Below the pieces are notes generated by a model that was not told the origin of the DNA, made no database searches, and saw only the letters and a list, made by a program, of their open reading frames with translations. The translations under genes were made by a program, and so were the position numbers. A DNA stretch of 64,000 nt from JAJRZL01 sp964557855 (lineage in GTDB: Bacteria; Zixibacteria; MSB-5A5; GN15; FEB-12). The stretch spans positions 17,635-81,634 of the forward strand of contig CAZLBP010000017.1 in assembly GCA_964557855.1 (NCBI GenBank). Reading direction: 5' to 3'. Shown here one piece after another: positions 7,945 to 16,420 of the stretch; position 1 is the first letter of the stretch, and each line of letters starts with the position of its first letter.

Positions 7945-8406
7945 TCATACCAGCAAACCGGCCACTTCGTCGACAAATTCCTCCAACCGGAACGGCTTAT
8001 ACAGAACGCGGCTGGCGCCCAGCATCCCGGATTCTCGAATCAGCCGATCCGTGGCATTACCGGTCACGACCATCACGGGCAGGTGCGGGTCGATCTCCTT
8101 GATGGATGTGAGCACCTCCAGGCCGGAAACTTCCGGCATGATAATGTCCAGCGTAATCAAGTCATAGTCGGCCGTGCGTACCTTGTCGATCGCCTCACCG
8201 CCGGTTTCGACGTGGTCGACTTCCACCGCATCCGTCTCGGCAAAAAACTCGGTGAACATGTCGTGTACCCACGGTTCATCATCGACCATAAGAATCCGAA
8301 ACGGTCGACCCCGCTGCACCGCACCGTCGTGTAACCGGCCTATGCCGGCCAGATCATCGAGTATCGTGCTCTTGTTCTCCATTGTCAGGGACTTGTCCTT
8401 GTTCAT
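7945..8406 (-). CDS. Receiver-domain response regulator with N-terminal extension
   Basis: About 153 residues: a polar leader of about 35 residues and then a receiver domain. Counting from this start, the conserved acidic pair is D42/D43 (MVDDEPW), the phospho-acceptor is D87 (LDIIMPE), the Thr is near 115 and the Lys near 137 (LYKPF). No effector domain follows. The ATG at 8406 is chosen because GAGG lies 8 bases upstream; a TTG two codons earlier is less likely. It precedes the other single-domain regulator in the same operon as the flagellar and PilZ genes. Confidence 0.87.
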   Translation of the reverse strand: MNKDKSLTMENKSTILDDLAGIGRLHDGAVQRGRPFRILMVDDEPWVHDMFTEFFAETDAVEVDHVETGGEAIDKVRTADYDLITLDIIMPEVSGLEVLTSIKEIDPHLPVMVVTGNATDRLIRESGMLGASRVLYKPFRLEEFVDEVAGLLV

Positions 8407-8474
8407 TATCAAAACCTCGGTTGACGAATATGTCAGGCATATTCATTCGGAATTCCATATGGTTCCATCGGACG

Positions 8475-8843
8475 TCATTCTCTTTGACCTTCGACCTGCT
8501 TGCCCTTGGTGAGAGCCGCCAGAATAAGGTTACACTGATCCAGGATATTGTGCAGTCGCGGTTCGATGGGGTCCTTAATCAAACCGTCCAGGTGATGCAT
8601 CCCGCGGGTGGCGCGTTCGTTCCGGGCGGCGTTGACGATACCGGCCAGCTCCTGGACGACCTTAACCACACCGTTGACCAACCGAATGAAGGCCGGCTCC
8701 AGCCGGTTAATCTCAGCCGACTCGGTTTTCGCTTTGGCCAGGTAAATAGCCAGATTCAGCGCCAGGGTCCTCACTTCGTCGTTCAGGTCGTGCACCTGGT
8801 CGATGATGGCGGATTCGGACGGTTGATTGGTATCAGCACTCAT
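8475..8843 (-). CDS. Hypothetical small helical protein
   Basis: A 122-residue protein, mostly predicted helix, with heptad-like hydrophobic spacing (for example EVRTLALNLAIYLAKAKTE). There is no signal peptide, membrane segment or family motif I can name. Its size and helix content could suit a phosphotransfer or adaptor protein, but no conserved His motif is evident. It lies between a secreted unknown and a response regulator in the fliR operon, so a motility-signalling role is plausible but unproven. Confidence 0.7.
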   Translation of the reverse strand: MSADTNQPSESAIIDQVHDLNDEVRTLALNLAIYLAKAKTESAEINRLEPAFIRLVNGVVKVVQELAGIVNAARNERATRGMHHLDGLIKDPIEPRLHNILDQCNLILAALTKGKQVEGQRE

Positions 8844-8866
8844 GTGTTTTTCTCAAACTGATTCAA

Positions 8867-9490
8867 CTAGAACCGTATTCTCATGTTATGACCGATTCGT
8901 TCGACGAGCTCCTGACAGAACGCTGTTTCCAGATTTTTGAAAAATCTGATCTTGGCGGGAGCCGTCAGGTGCAGGTCGGGGTCGTTTACTTCATCATCCA
9001 TGGTCGCCTGAAAGACGCGCGGTCCTTTCTCTTCGACTCGTACCGACTCCGCCAACAAGAACCGCTTCCGGTTGACGTCAAGAAGACGCACCTCGGCGTC
9101 GATAACACCCACCGTCGTGTACTTGTGGAATACCAGCGGCACGTGGAAATCTTTCTGACGCTCCAGATCGATGCGCTCGACATGGATTACGATCAGGTAG
9201 CGACAGGCCGCCTCCCGACACCAATCAAGCAGAGAGTCGAGATTGTAATAGGCCCGAGGAAAGCGGACGTTTTCTGCGGTTGCCGAAGAAACCGGTATAG
9301 CTCGCAGGTTATGACTGCGGTTAATGATCTTGACGAGTTCAGCTTCAACAGTCGGTTCGTACCAGGGAGACCGGATGCCCGATACACGCACCATCAGATC
9401 TTCCACGCCGTTTTGGGCACACGCGGGCTGATACACCCACAAGCTGCTTAGCAATAAGACCAACGCAAATGACGCCAATCGCGAGGGCAT
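8867..9490 (-). CDS. Secreted hypothetical protein
   Basis: A 207-residue protein with a clear signal peptide (LASFALVLLLSSLWVYQPACAQ) cleaved near residue 25. The mature part has alternating strand/helix sequence with YLIVIHVERIDLERQK and a final RIGHNMRIRF. It resembles small periplasmic proteins that assemble from TolB/CsgG-type folds, but I cannot assign a family. It is separated by 2 bases from the upstream PilZ gene and so is co-transcribed with c-di-GMP receptors, which hints at a cell-envelope or flagellar role. Confidence 0.7.
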   Translation of the reverse strand: MPSRLASFALVLLLSSLWVYQPACAQNGVEDLMVRVSGIRSPWYEPTVEAELVKIINRSHNLRAIPVSSATAENVRFPRAYYNLDSLLDWCREAACRYLIVIHVERIDLERQKDFHVPLVFHKYTTVGVIDAEVRLLDVNRKRFLLAESVRVEEKGPRVFQATMDDEVNDPDLHLTAPAKIRFFKNLETAFCQELVERIGHNMRIRF

Positions 9491-9492
9491 TG

Positions 9493-10005
9493 TTATTCCT
9501 CAGATTTCGTATAGAGGTAATTCCTGAGCACTTCCTGCACGCACTGCTGGAAATCTCCGTACTGTTCCGTGAGCAGGACCAGTTCCGAGTCGGAAAGTCG
9601 ATCGTCAAGTCTGTTTCTGGAGATGAACTCAATTCCGACCAAATAGTGACTGTCATCCCGTTCGACACGCTTGACGATCCCGAGGACGTTCTGCACGGTG
9701 ACCTGTTGCTGGAGAGAGAAGCGCATAGAGAGAACGTCGTTTTCGCCGAGAGGCTGCTCGAGATCAACGAGTACCCCGCCGGCCGAGATATTCAGAATCT
9801 CGCCGTCGAACTGATAGGAATTCTCATCCGGCCAGAAATTCCCCAAATCATCCTTCACTCTGCGCACGGATATCGGGGACTGGATTTCAAGCCGCACGAA
9901 GCGTCGCTGGTTCTCCCGGTCAATCCGGAACGGCGGCCGAATATCGATTCTCCTCTCGTGGACATCCACGTCCGATACAAATCTGATTTTGGGTGTTTGA
10001 TTCAT
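9493..10005 (-). CDS. PilZ-domain protein (c-di-GMP receptor)
   Basis: A 170-residue protein with the two c-di-GMP-binding signatures of PilZ: an RRFVR motif near residue 34 and NISAGG near residue 73, about 40 residues apart. A beta-barrel-like sequence follows (YLVGIEFISRN). There is no YcgR N-terminal domain. PilZ proteins bind cyclic di-GMP and change motor or secretion activity. It is third in a run of three PilZ genes in the flagellar operon. Both binding motifs are intact. Confidence 0.88.
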   Translation of the reverse strand: MNQTPKIRFVSDVDVHERRIDIRPPFRIDRENQRRFVRLEIQSPISVRRVKDDLGNFWPDENSYQFDGEILNISAGGVLVDLEQPLGENDVLSMRFSLQQQVTVQNVLGIVKRVERDDSHYLVGIEFISRNRLDDRLSDSELVLLTEQYGDFQQCVQEVLRNYLYTKSEE

Positions 10006-10021
10006 GATTCTGTCCCTGGTC

Positions 10022-10789
10022 TCACGGTTGACGGTTTTGCGTCCATGTTACTAACCTGTTTGTTATTAAATACCGTTGAACCTCGTCATAGACGAACAGG
10101 TTTTCCGGCAGTGCCTTAATAACGGCATTGGCGACGTGTTTGGCTCGGTTCTCGCGCGGGATGAACATCACGCCCAGCTGGAACTGGCCGATTTCGTTTT
10201 GACTGCAATGGCGTACCTGACCGATGACAAGTTTCGGGAATTCGATTTCCACGAAGTCGATGTTGAGGCACAAATAGGCCGGTGGCTGGAGATTACTCGA
10301 GAGGCCGAGCAGCGTGCCGCCGCCGGACAGATCGATAGTCTCAGTGACCATCCATCGCAGCCGGTCGAGCCTGGCGGGCACCAGTGACTGGCGGGGCAGG
10401 GCGGCCAGGCGAACCGAGCGCGCCACAACTATTCGGGGAAAACGGCGTCTGGTCAGCAGCGTGACTCGATCATCGAAAATAATCTTGCATGTCCTGGCTC
10501 CGGTTCGTTTGAGTTGCCCCTGTATAGCGATTTGCTCCCCCCGGTACTCCATTTTCACGGTCACACGCTGGTTATTCACCAGGCTATCAACCAGGCCGGA
10601 GGCGCCGCCGCGGTCCACTGTGACCGTATGGTCGCCCGCGACAATGACCCGGCTTTCCAACGGACGGTTGCCGAACTGCTCTGAGAACAGTGTCAACCGG
10701 CGACCCACCAGCGCTGACAGGTCCAGCCGTCTGATATCGACCACCGGGCCTTTGTCCGTCTTGCCAGCTGCAATCATTGCGGTACTCAC
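10022..10789 (-). CDS. YcgR-like PilZ-domain protein
   Basis: About 255 residues: an N-terminal barrel-like region (VTVKMEYRGEQIAIQGQLKR) like the YcgR N domain, then PilZ with RRRFPR and DLSGGG as the c-di-GMP-binding motifs. I choose the GTG at 10789, which overlaps the upstream stop as GTGA with AAAGG just before it; an in-frame ATG at 10777 is an alternative. A reading frame extends further upstream but overlaps the neighbour and is not credible. It should brake or tune flagellar rotation in response to c-di-GMP. Confidence 0.83.
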   Translation of the reverse strand: MSTAMIAAGKTDKGPVVDIRRLDLSALVGRRLTLFSEQFGNRPLESRVIVAGDHTVTVDRGGASGLVDSLVNNQRVTVKMEYRGEQIAIQGQLKRTGARTCKIIFDDRVTLLTRRRFPRIVVARSVRLAALPRQSLVPARLDRLRWMVTETIDLSGGGTLLGLSSNLQPPAYLCLNIDFVEIEFPKLVIGQVRHCSQNEIGQFQLGVMFIPRENRAKHVANAVIKALPENLFVYDEVQRYLITNRLVTWTQNRQP

Positions 10790-11538
10790 AGCAGGCCTTT
10801 CTTGCGCAGCGCCACTTGCTGCTGGAATATGTACAGGACCAGCCTGTTCTGCATCATTTGATCGAAATGCAGAACGGCCTTGGGCAGATTCTTCTGGATT
10901 TCGGGTTCGACGAATCGCGCGAAGGCCTCTTCGAGGATGAACTCGATGCCGCAGAAACGCTTTTTGTCCTTGATGTCTACTCGACGGCAAATCCCGGCAA
11001 TTGCCTCCGGCAGTCCGATTTCGTCAAACAGGGGGCATTTCAAAATCACGATATCGTCTTTTCTAACTTCGTGCTCAACCTGCAGCAGTACGCCGCCGCC
11101 GCTCACGTTATGGCAACGGCCGTCGCGCCACTTCAACTTCCCCAGGTTGGTTGACTCCGAAGACGCTGCCCGCGTCAAGAGCGCGTACGACATCTGCTTG
11201 TCGAAATCGACCCGTACGAATTCGCGCCGTTGTACGCGCCTGATTTCGTCCGGCGCCTGCAATATATAAAAGCGGCGGCCGTCACTGGTCAGTACCGAAA
11301 TGCGGGAATGAAAGCGATACATGGCGTCTTCGCGGTTAAAAAAGACTATACAGTCAGCATTGTCCCGCAGCAACGTATGGCCGGAGAGCAGTTCCGGCGC
11401 ACTGATAACGAGATGGGCGTCGCGGAAGTCCTCGATGCGGGCCAGGTAGTGGCCGGACTCGCTGCTTTCACCGGTCACGATCTCAATACGATCCCAGAGT
11501 TCCAGGTATTTCTTCTTTTTCTTTTGCCCTGTGTACAC
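10786..11538 (-). CDS. YcgR-like PilZ-domain protein
   Basis: A 250-residue protein with a basic start (a KKKKK run), an N-terminal YcgR-type domain (about residues 12-105), then PilZ with RREFVR near residue 108 and NVSGGG near residue 145. The C-terminal 50 residues are helical and charged. It is coupled to the next PilZ gene by a 4-base overlap. It may be a paralogue of that gene, although the two are not close in sequence. Confidence 0.86.
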   Translation of the reverse strand: MYTGQKKKKKYLELWDRIEIVTGESSESGHYLARIEDFRDAHLVISAPELLSGHTLLRDNADCIVFFNREDAMYRFHSRISVLTSDGRRFYILQAPDEIRRVQRREFVRVDFDKQMSYALLTRAASSESTNLGKLKWRDGRCHNVSGGGVLLQVEHEVRKDDIVILKCPLFDEIGLPEAIAGICRRVDIKDKKRFCGIEFILEEAFARFVEPEIQKNLPKAVLHFDQMMQNRLVLYIFQQQVALRKKGLL

Positions 11539-11549
11539 CTGTGCTCCTT

Positions 11550-12737
11550 TTATGGCGCCACGGCATTCAAGGCCGCCATATTGGATTTACCTTGTTCGAT
11601 CGCCAATTCCAGTATTTTTCGCGCCAGCGCGGTTCGGGTTTTGTCGTGCCGATTCTGATAGATGAATTCCTGCCCGTTTTTGATGGTGCTGTTAAAATAC
11701 TCGCGAGCTGTATCGAAATCCCCGATGCGGCGGGACAACTCGGCGATGAGATAAGCCGCCTGGATCTGCTGGTTACCCGGAGAGATGCTGCGACCGTCGA
11801 CATACGACATTTTGTAGTTCTTGACCGCCAGCTCGAGCGCTTCTCGTTCGCAAGTGACGATGCCGTCCCAGGATTGTTTCAGCTCCGCCAGGAAGTCCTC
11901 AAAGGAAGTATAGACGCCGAATTGCGGGACAACGTCACAGTCGATCCCGTGACAGGCGGCTTTGTACTCCCGTATCAGATTGTTGTAGTTGACCAGCCAT
12001 TTCTGAACTTGATTTTGTGAATCCTGCGCGGCGGCCGTGACGGTTTCGAATTTCTCCTTATACTGAACCAGTTCCGGTGACAGTTCACTGCCCTGAGCCA
12101 GGGTCTCAAAATGAGATTTTAGATAAGCATCGAAGTATTGTACAGCTTCGGTCGACTGTTCAATGGCGTTGCATACTTGTTTGTATTTGCCCTCCAGCTC
12201 CGACAACATCCCCCGCAATCGAACCAGATGAGGATTCTCACCTTCCTCCCTGTTGCGGAAAATCCAGCCGATGCGCAGATAGAATCGCCCCAGATCGAGT
12301 CTGCTGTAGTGCTCGGCCAGCTGCTCGTCGAAAATGGCCAGATGCAATCTGAGGATGGCCGATTCATTCGGAAAGCGCGGGATATCGATGGCTTCGCCCA
12401 TACGCTTGACCACCGAGTCGGCGGTACTGAGTTGATCCAGGTGTTTCTCCTTGACGGTCTTCAGACGGTACATACGGAAGTGGTTATCAGACTTCCAGTC
12501 CTTGAAACTGTTGGTGAACTCGCGCGAGTATAGACAGTGGCTACAGGTAGCGACGAAGAACAGCAATGGATTGTAGGCCTGGTATTTGGGGAAGCGCCAT
12601 TTAATCTCGCGGGGGCAAAAGTCCGAATCACGACCGCCTTCGACGTACGCTCCCATGCGCACCGTTTCGTACTCGTTGACCGTTTTACAGATCGGGCATT
12701 CAACCGTTGTCACATAAAAAGGGCTATCCGTAGCCAT
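11550..12737 (-). CDS. DUF2225 protein
   Basis: A 395-residue protein starting with a zinc-ribbon-like segment: VECPICKTVNEYETVR near residue 13, then CSHCLYSREF near residue 85, giving a CxxC...CxxC pair. This and the helical, TPR-like remainder match the DUF2225 family, whose function is unknown. The C-terminal third (IQAAYLIAELSRRIGDFDTA) is TPR-like. It lies between two small unknowns and the PilZ genes, downstream of fliA. Confidence 0.78.
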   Translation of the reverse strand: MATDSPFYVTTVECPICKTVNEYETVRMGAYVEGGRDSDFCPREIKWRFPKYQAYNPLLFFVATCSHCLYSREFTNSFKDWKSDNHFRMYRLKTVKEKHLDQLSTADSVVKRMGEAIDIPRFPNESAILRLHLAIFDEQLAEHYSRLDLGRFYLRIGWIFRNREEGENPHLVRLRGMLSELEGKYKQVCNAIEQSTEAVQYFDAYLKSHFETLAQGSELSPELVQYKEKFETVTAAAQDSQNQVQKWLVNYNNLIREYKAACHGIDCDVVPQFGVYTSFEDFLAELKQSWDGIVTCEREALELAVKNYKMSYVDGRSISPGNQQIQAAYLIAELSRRIGDFDTAREYFNSTIKNGQEFIYQNRHDKTRTALARKILELAIEQGKSNMAALNAVAP

Positions 12738-12758
12738 GTTTATCTCCTTCGTTATCGG

Positions 12759-13154
12759 CTATCTGTCATAGTGCAAGAGCGCCAGTTCGGCATCGGAAAT
12801 CGGCAGAACGGACCTCACCTGGGCCGCCGATGAGCCGGCCTGCAACATGGATCTGGCCATCTTGATAATAACGGCTCGTTCGTGGCCGCGGCCACGGTCA
12901 GTGCGACGGTCGGTCTGATCTTCGTTCGGCATCGTCTTCAACGGAATGAACTCCAGATGTGATCGGGCACCGCCCGTTGTCGCCGGAGCCAAAGACGGGG
13001 TCACCGGGGGGTGCATCGACGGCCCTGCTTCTGACGGCGCAGGCTGCCTTTTCTTCTGAATCGCCGAATAAACGAGCATCCAGAATCCGCCCGCAGCGAT
13101 ATAGCCGATCACGTCCAGGCCTATTTCAATCAGCATATTCGTTGACAAGTCCAT
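12759..13154 (-). CDS. Hypothetical membrane-anchored protein
   Basis: About 131 residues with one membrane segment at residues 8-32 (IGLDVIGYIAAGGFWMLVYS), a Pro/Ser/Ala-rich linker, and a C-terminal helical motif (MLQAGSSAAQVRSVLPISDAE) resembling a small helix-turn-helix. Such proteins are common between fliA and motility genes, and DUF2802-like proteins have a similar layout, but identity is not certain. The ATG at 13154 follows AAGGGA. A GTG at 13175 overlapping the preceding stop is an alternative. Confidence 0.65.
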   Translation of the reverse strand: MDLSTNMLIEIGLDVIGYIAAGGFWMLVYSAIQKKRQPAPSEAGPSMHPPVTPSLAPATTGGARSHLEFIPLKTMPNEDQTDRRTDRGRGHERAVIIKMARSMLQAGSSAAQVRSVLPISDAELALLHYDR

Positions 13155-13171
13155 TCGTCCCTTTTCTCCAT

Positions 13172-13468
13172 TCACGCTTCCAGATCAATGTGTCTCGTAT
13201 TGTCCGGTCGTTCCTTATCGTCTACCTCGTTGGTTTCTGGCTCCGCACAGCCGCCCGGCGATTCTTCTTCTTCCGTGTCGCCCGTGATCAATACCAGATC
13301 AGAACGATCTTTTCCGGTTGAGTTCTTCCGTTTCTTTTTCGATTTCTTCTTCAGCAGAACATCAAACGGTTCCTGCTCATCTTCCTCCTTGGACCGAGCC
13401 GTTTTGTTGACCCGACTCTGCAGCGGAGGCTTCGGCAGGTTGTCAACGGACTCTATCGACTCATTCAT
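13172..13468 (-). CDS. Hypothetical low-complexity charged protein
   Basis: A 98-residue protein, very rich in Lys, Glu and Asp, with a run KKKSKKKRKN in the middle. It is probably disordered. No domain is recognised. It sits immediately downstream of fliA and overlaps the start region of the next gene, which supports its being translated. Its role is unknown. Confidence 0.55.
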   Translation of the reverse strand: MNESIESVDNLPKPPLQSRVNKTARSKEEDEQEPFDVLLKKKSKKKRKNSTGKDRSDLVLITGDTEEEESPGGCAEPETNEVDDKERPDNTRHIDLEA

Positions 13469-13496
13469 CGGTCTTGTTCCTTGCCGGCAATGCAGT

Positions 13497-14369
13497 TCAC
13501 CCGGTCAGCGCGAATTGTTCACGAACCATGTGGCGCAGTTTGACCACTGCCCGTGTGTGGATTTGCGATACGCGCGATTCGGAAATACTCATGACTTCGC
13601 CGATCTCTTTCAGGGTCAGCTCTTCGTAGTAATACAGGGCGATCACCAGTTTTTCCTGCTTGGTCAGGCGATCCATGGCCACGACCAGGAAGCTGCGCAA
13701 TTCATCCTTTTCGATCTCACCCAGGACACCGGCGTCAGAATGATCCATGATCGTCTCGATGCGCGGTACCTGACGATTGTCATCTTCCCGATAGATGACC
13801 TCGTCCAGGGACAGAATCTGTGTCCCGGACACGTCGTCAAGGGCCAGGTTGAGTTCTCTTTCACTGATATTCATATGCGAGGCCAGTTCATCTTTCTTGG
13901 GCGGTCGGCCCAGGCTGTTCTCCAGACTTGTCAAGGCGCGTTCGATTTCCCGGGACTTGGCACGGGTTGAGCGCGGCACCCAGTCCAGGGCTCTCAGTTC
14001 ATCGAGAATAGCGCCGCGAATACGGGGCACCGCGTAGGTTTCGAACTTGACTCCGCGCGACGGGTCGAAGTTTTTGAAAGCTTCAATCAGACCGATGACT
14101 CCCGTATTAACCAAATCCGGCAGTTCCACCGACCGGGGGAATCCCATAGCCATGCGCGATGCCACATTGCGGACCAACGGAATATACTTGCCTAACAGGT
14201 CCTGTCTGAGTTCCGGGGATTTGTGCTTGTTATAGCGTGCCCAATCCCGACCGGTTACCTTCCACTTTTTAACCCGTTTCGGCTTCTCACTCGCGATCGC
14301 CTGCTCGACACTTATCCGTTCGGGGCTGGTGTCGGCGCTGTCGGCTTTTGTTGTTACTGTGTTAACCAT
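13497..14369 (-). CDS. fliA: RNA polymerase sigma factor for flagellar genes (sigma-28, FliA/WhiG family)
   Basis: A 290-residue sigma factor. Region 2 contains VELPDLVNTGVIGLIEAFKN and FDPSRGVKFETYAVPRIRGA, the signature of the FliA/WhiG group. Region 3 follows (IERALTSLENSLGRPPK), then region 4 with a helix-turn-helix LTLKEIGEVMSISESRVSQI. It directs late flagellar gene transcription. An N-terminal extension of about 45 residues is longer than in E. coli FliA. It follows flhG by 7 bp, the usual flhF-flhG-fliA order. No FlgM anti-sigma gene is in view. Confidence 0.95.
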   Translation of the reverse strand: MVNTVTTKADSADTSPERISVEQAIASEKPKRVKKWKVTGRDWARYNKHKSPELRQDLLGKYIPLVRNVASRMAMGFPRSVELPDLVNTGVIGLIEAFKNFDPSRGVKFETYAVPRIRGAILDELRALDWVPRSTRAKSREIERALTSLENSLGRPPKKDELASHMNISERELNLALDDVSGTQILSLDEVIYREDDNRQVPRIETIMDHSDAGVLGEIEKDELRSFLVVAMDRLTKQEKLVIALYYYEELTLKEIGEVMSISESRVSQIHTRAVVKLRHMVREQFALTG

Positions 14370-14376
14370 TTGTCCG

Positions 14377-15243
14377 CTATCTCCTTATATCGGCCATGGC
14401 CGGTAAATCATTTATTGGCGTTGCTTGAGATTTATCGTTGAAGGAGGCTTCTACCTCAGTTACCTCGGTCAGCCTCTGAGCCAAATGCGTGAGCGCGGCG
14501 ACTGCCGGAGCTTGCTCATCTATTTGGGAGACAGGCGCTTGCGCCGCCACCGACCGACGGACCGTGTCATCCTCCGGCACGAAACCCAAACATGGAATGG
14601 AACGGCTCAGAAATCGCTCCGTTAGTTCTGACAGTGACGCGGACATGAACTCGACCTCCGCTATGTCCCGCACCCGGTTGACAACAAGCTCCGTCCTCGA
14701 AGATGGTTTCCGGCTGACGAGCTGCTTGAAAAGCCCATAGGCATTGGCCAGTGAGGTCAATTCCGGCAGGACGACCAGACAGTTCCGGTCGGCCGCCAGT
14801 GCAATCTGTTCGGCGAATTCAGAAATGCCGGAGCCGAGGTCAACGATAATGAACTCGTAGTCCTTCGCACTCTGACGAAGGGTGGACATTAGAGACTCGA
14901 CGTCTTCCGTGCCAAAGTTTCTCACGTCGGCCGGACATCCCGGAGCCGACAGCAAGTGCAAGTCGTCTGACAGAACACTGATTGCGGAATCGATAGTCGT
15001 TTCTTGGCGAAGAATGTGGCGGACGCTTCTTTCGGGACGGCAGTTGGCGAGCACGTGCAGGTTGCCGCAGGTCAGGTCGGCGTCGACCAAGAGGACTCTG
15101 TGACCGACTGCGGTCAGCCGCTCAGCCAGGTTGAAAGCGATAATCGACTTGCCGGTACCGCCCTTGCCGGAGGATACGGAGACTATCCGGCCGGCTTCTG
15201 CCGTTGAGACTGGATAGCGAACTTGCCTTTTCTTATTGTCCAT
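14377..15243 (-). CDS. flhG: MinD-like ATPase FlhG (FleN), flagellar number regulator
   Basis: A 288-residue ParA/MinD-type ATPase with the deviant Walker A motif SSGKGGTGKSIIAFNLA near residue 29 and a Walker B region (FIIVDLGSGISEFAEQ). FlhG works with FlhF to set the number and place of flagella. The start at ATG 15243 (MDNKKRQVRYP) is chosen because sequence upstream in this frame is the antisense-like tail of flhF. The two genes overlap by 11 bases. Confidence 0.92.
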   Translation of the reverse strand: MDNKKRQVRYPVSTAEAGRIVSVSSGKGGTGKSIIAFNLAERLTAVGHRVLLVDADLTCGNLHVLANCRPERSVRHILRQETTIDSAISVLSDDLHLLSAPGCPADVRNFGTEDVESLMSTLRQSAKDYEFIIVDLGSGISEFAEQIALAADRNCLVVLPELTSLANAYGLFKQLVSRKPSSRTELVVNRVRDIAEVEFMSASLSELTERFLSRSIPCLGFVPEDDTVRRSVAAQAPVSQIDEQAPAVAALTHLAQRLTEVTEVEASFNDKSQATPINDLPAMADIRR

Positions 15244-16420
15244 GGGAAACCTCCGGAGCCAACATTGTTTCCGCCAGTCGCTGTGCCGAGGGAATTTCGA
15301 GTTCCCCCGTCCCGGCCGGGGACTGAGATGTGTAGGCAACGGGCGCCTTCAGTGTCCGCGCCACGTCCGCTATCGATCCCAGCCGGTGCGTCTGATCCAG
15401 CATCGTCATAACGGCCTGGGTCGGCGCCAACATGGTGAGTGAAGCCGCCTGGTTGCGTACGTCGGACGATCGGGTGAGAGCCGAGAAGACCACGATGCGG
15501 TGAGTTGTCCGGAGCCGATGGACGGTCTCCTGGAAGGCCAGGCGCTTGCTCCGTTCGGTCGGGAGAGCCGGCGCATCGATAAGTGTAACGACGTTTTTGT
15601 CGCCATTGTCGAGGTTGCCGTCAACGCATGAATCCGGCATATCGAGATCAAGCAGGTCGGCATACCAGGCCAACTCTTCATAGGCGGCTATGCTCTGACA
15701 ATCAAAGGCGGCCAGTTTTACTTTCTTTTTCTGTTGGCAAACCAATTGCGCAGCCATTTTGCCCATGACGGACGTCTTACCCGAACCTGGAGGGCCGGTG
15801 AACAGAATGCGGTCGCCGCAAGCCACGTCGATTCCGGGGGAGATATATCGTTCCAGCGCCCTCGCCAATTCCACCGTGAGATTGCTTTTGACGTCGGTGG
15901 GGTTGGCGTACTTCCGCACCAGCGACGTCACGAGTTCGGTAACGAACACCTCCGAAAAATCGGCGCGGCGCAGTTGTTCGGCCACCTGCTGAATCTGCCT
16001 GGGCCGGGTGGCATCCTTGCCCAAAAACAGATTGAGACCGAGCAATTGATCCATCTTCCGTTCCAGCGCGGCCACGACTTCTCTGACATTATCCAGCGCC
16101 ACGGCTTGAATCGGTGCCGTTATTGTCGGCATTGTGGGGTCGGGTTCGGCGGCCTCAGTCATCGTGCTCGGCCGGGGGACCGGTTCCGTGGGCACAGTAC
16201 TTTCTTGAGGCTCGGATTCCCGTAATCCGTCCGCCCTGAGCACACTCGCTACTCGCGCCGAATCCGCCCGCTCGACGCAGGCGGTTATTTCTACTTGTGG
16301 TCGTTTCCCGCCGTTGGCGTATTGACGCGTCTTGAGCACGATCGCATCACCGCCCAGTTCCCGGCGTACCATTTTCATGGCGGCGCCGGCGGACTCGGCC
16401 GTATAGGACTTAATTATCAT
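15233..16420 (-). CDS. flhF: FlhF, SRP-type flagellar placement GTPase (degenerate G motifs)
   Basis: A 395-residue protein with the FlhF start (MIIKSYTAESAGAAMKMVRRE), a variable linker, an N-domain and a G-domain. The P-loop GPPGSGKTSVMGKMAAQL is intact, and the G2-like region (FDCQSIAAYEELAWYADLL) is recognisable. However, the usual DTAGR is LIDAPAL and the usual TKLDE is TMLDQ. FlhF marks the pole for flagellum assembly as a GTP-dependent dimer. Here nucleotide binding may remain while hydrolysis or guanine specificity is doubtful. Overlaps with flhA and flhG support one operon. Confidence 0.9.
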   Translation of the reverse strand: MIIKSYTAESAGAAMKMVRRELGGDAIVLKTRQYANGGKRPQVEITACVERADSARVASVLRADGLRESEPQESTVPTEPVPRPSTMTEAAEPDPTMPTITAPIQAVALDNVREVVAALERKMDQLLGLNLFLGKDATRPRQIQQVAEQLRRADFSEVFVTELVTSLVRKYANPTDVKSNLTVELARALERYISPGIDVACGDRILFTGPPGSGKTSVMGKMAAQLVCQQKKKVKLAAFDCQSIAAYEELAWYADLLDLDMPDSCVDGNLDNGDKNVVTLIDAPALPTERSKRLAFQETVHRLRTTHRIVVFSALTRSSDVRNQAASLTMLAPTQAVMTMLDQTHRLGSIADVARTLKAPVAYTSQSPAGTGELEIPSAQRLAETMLAPEVSHGQ

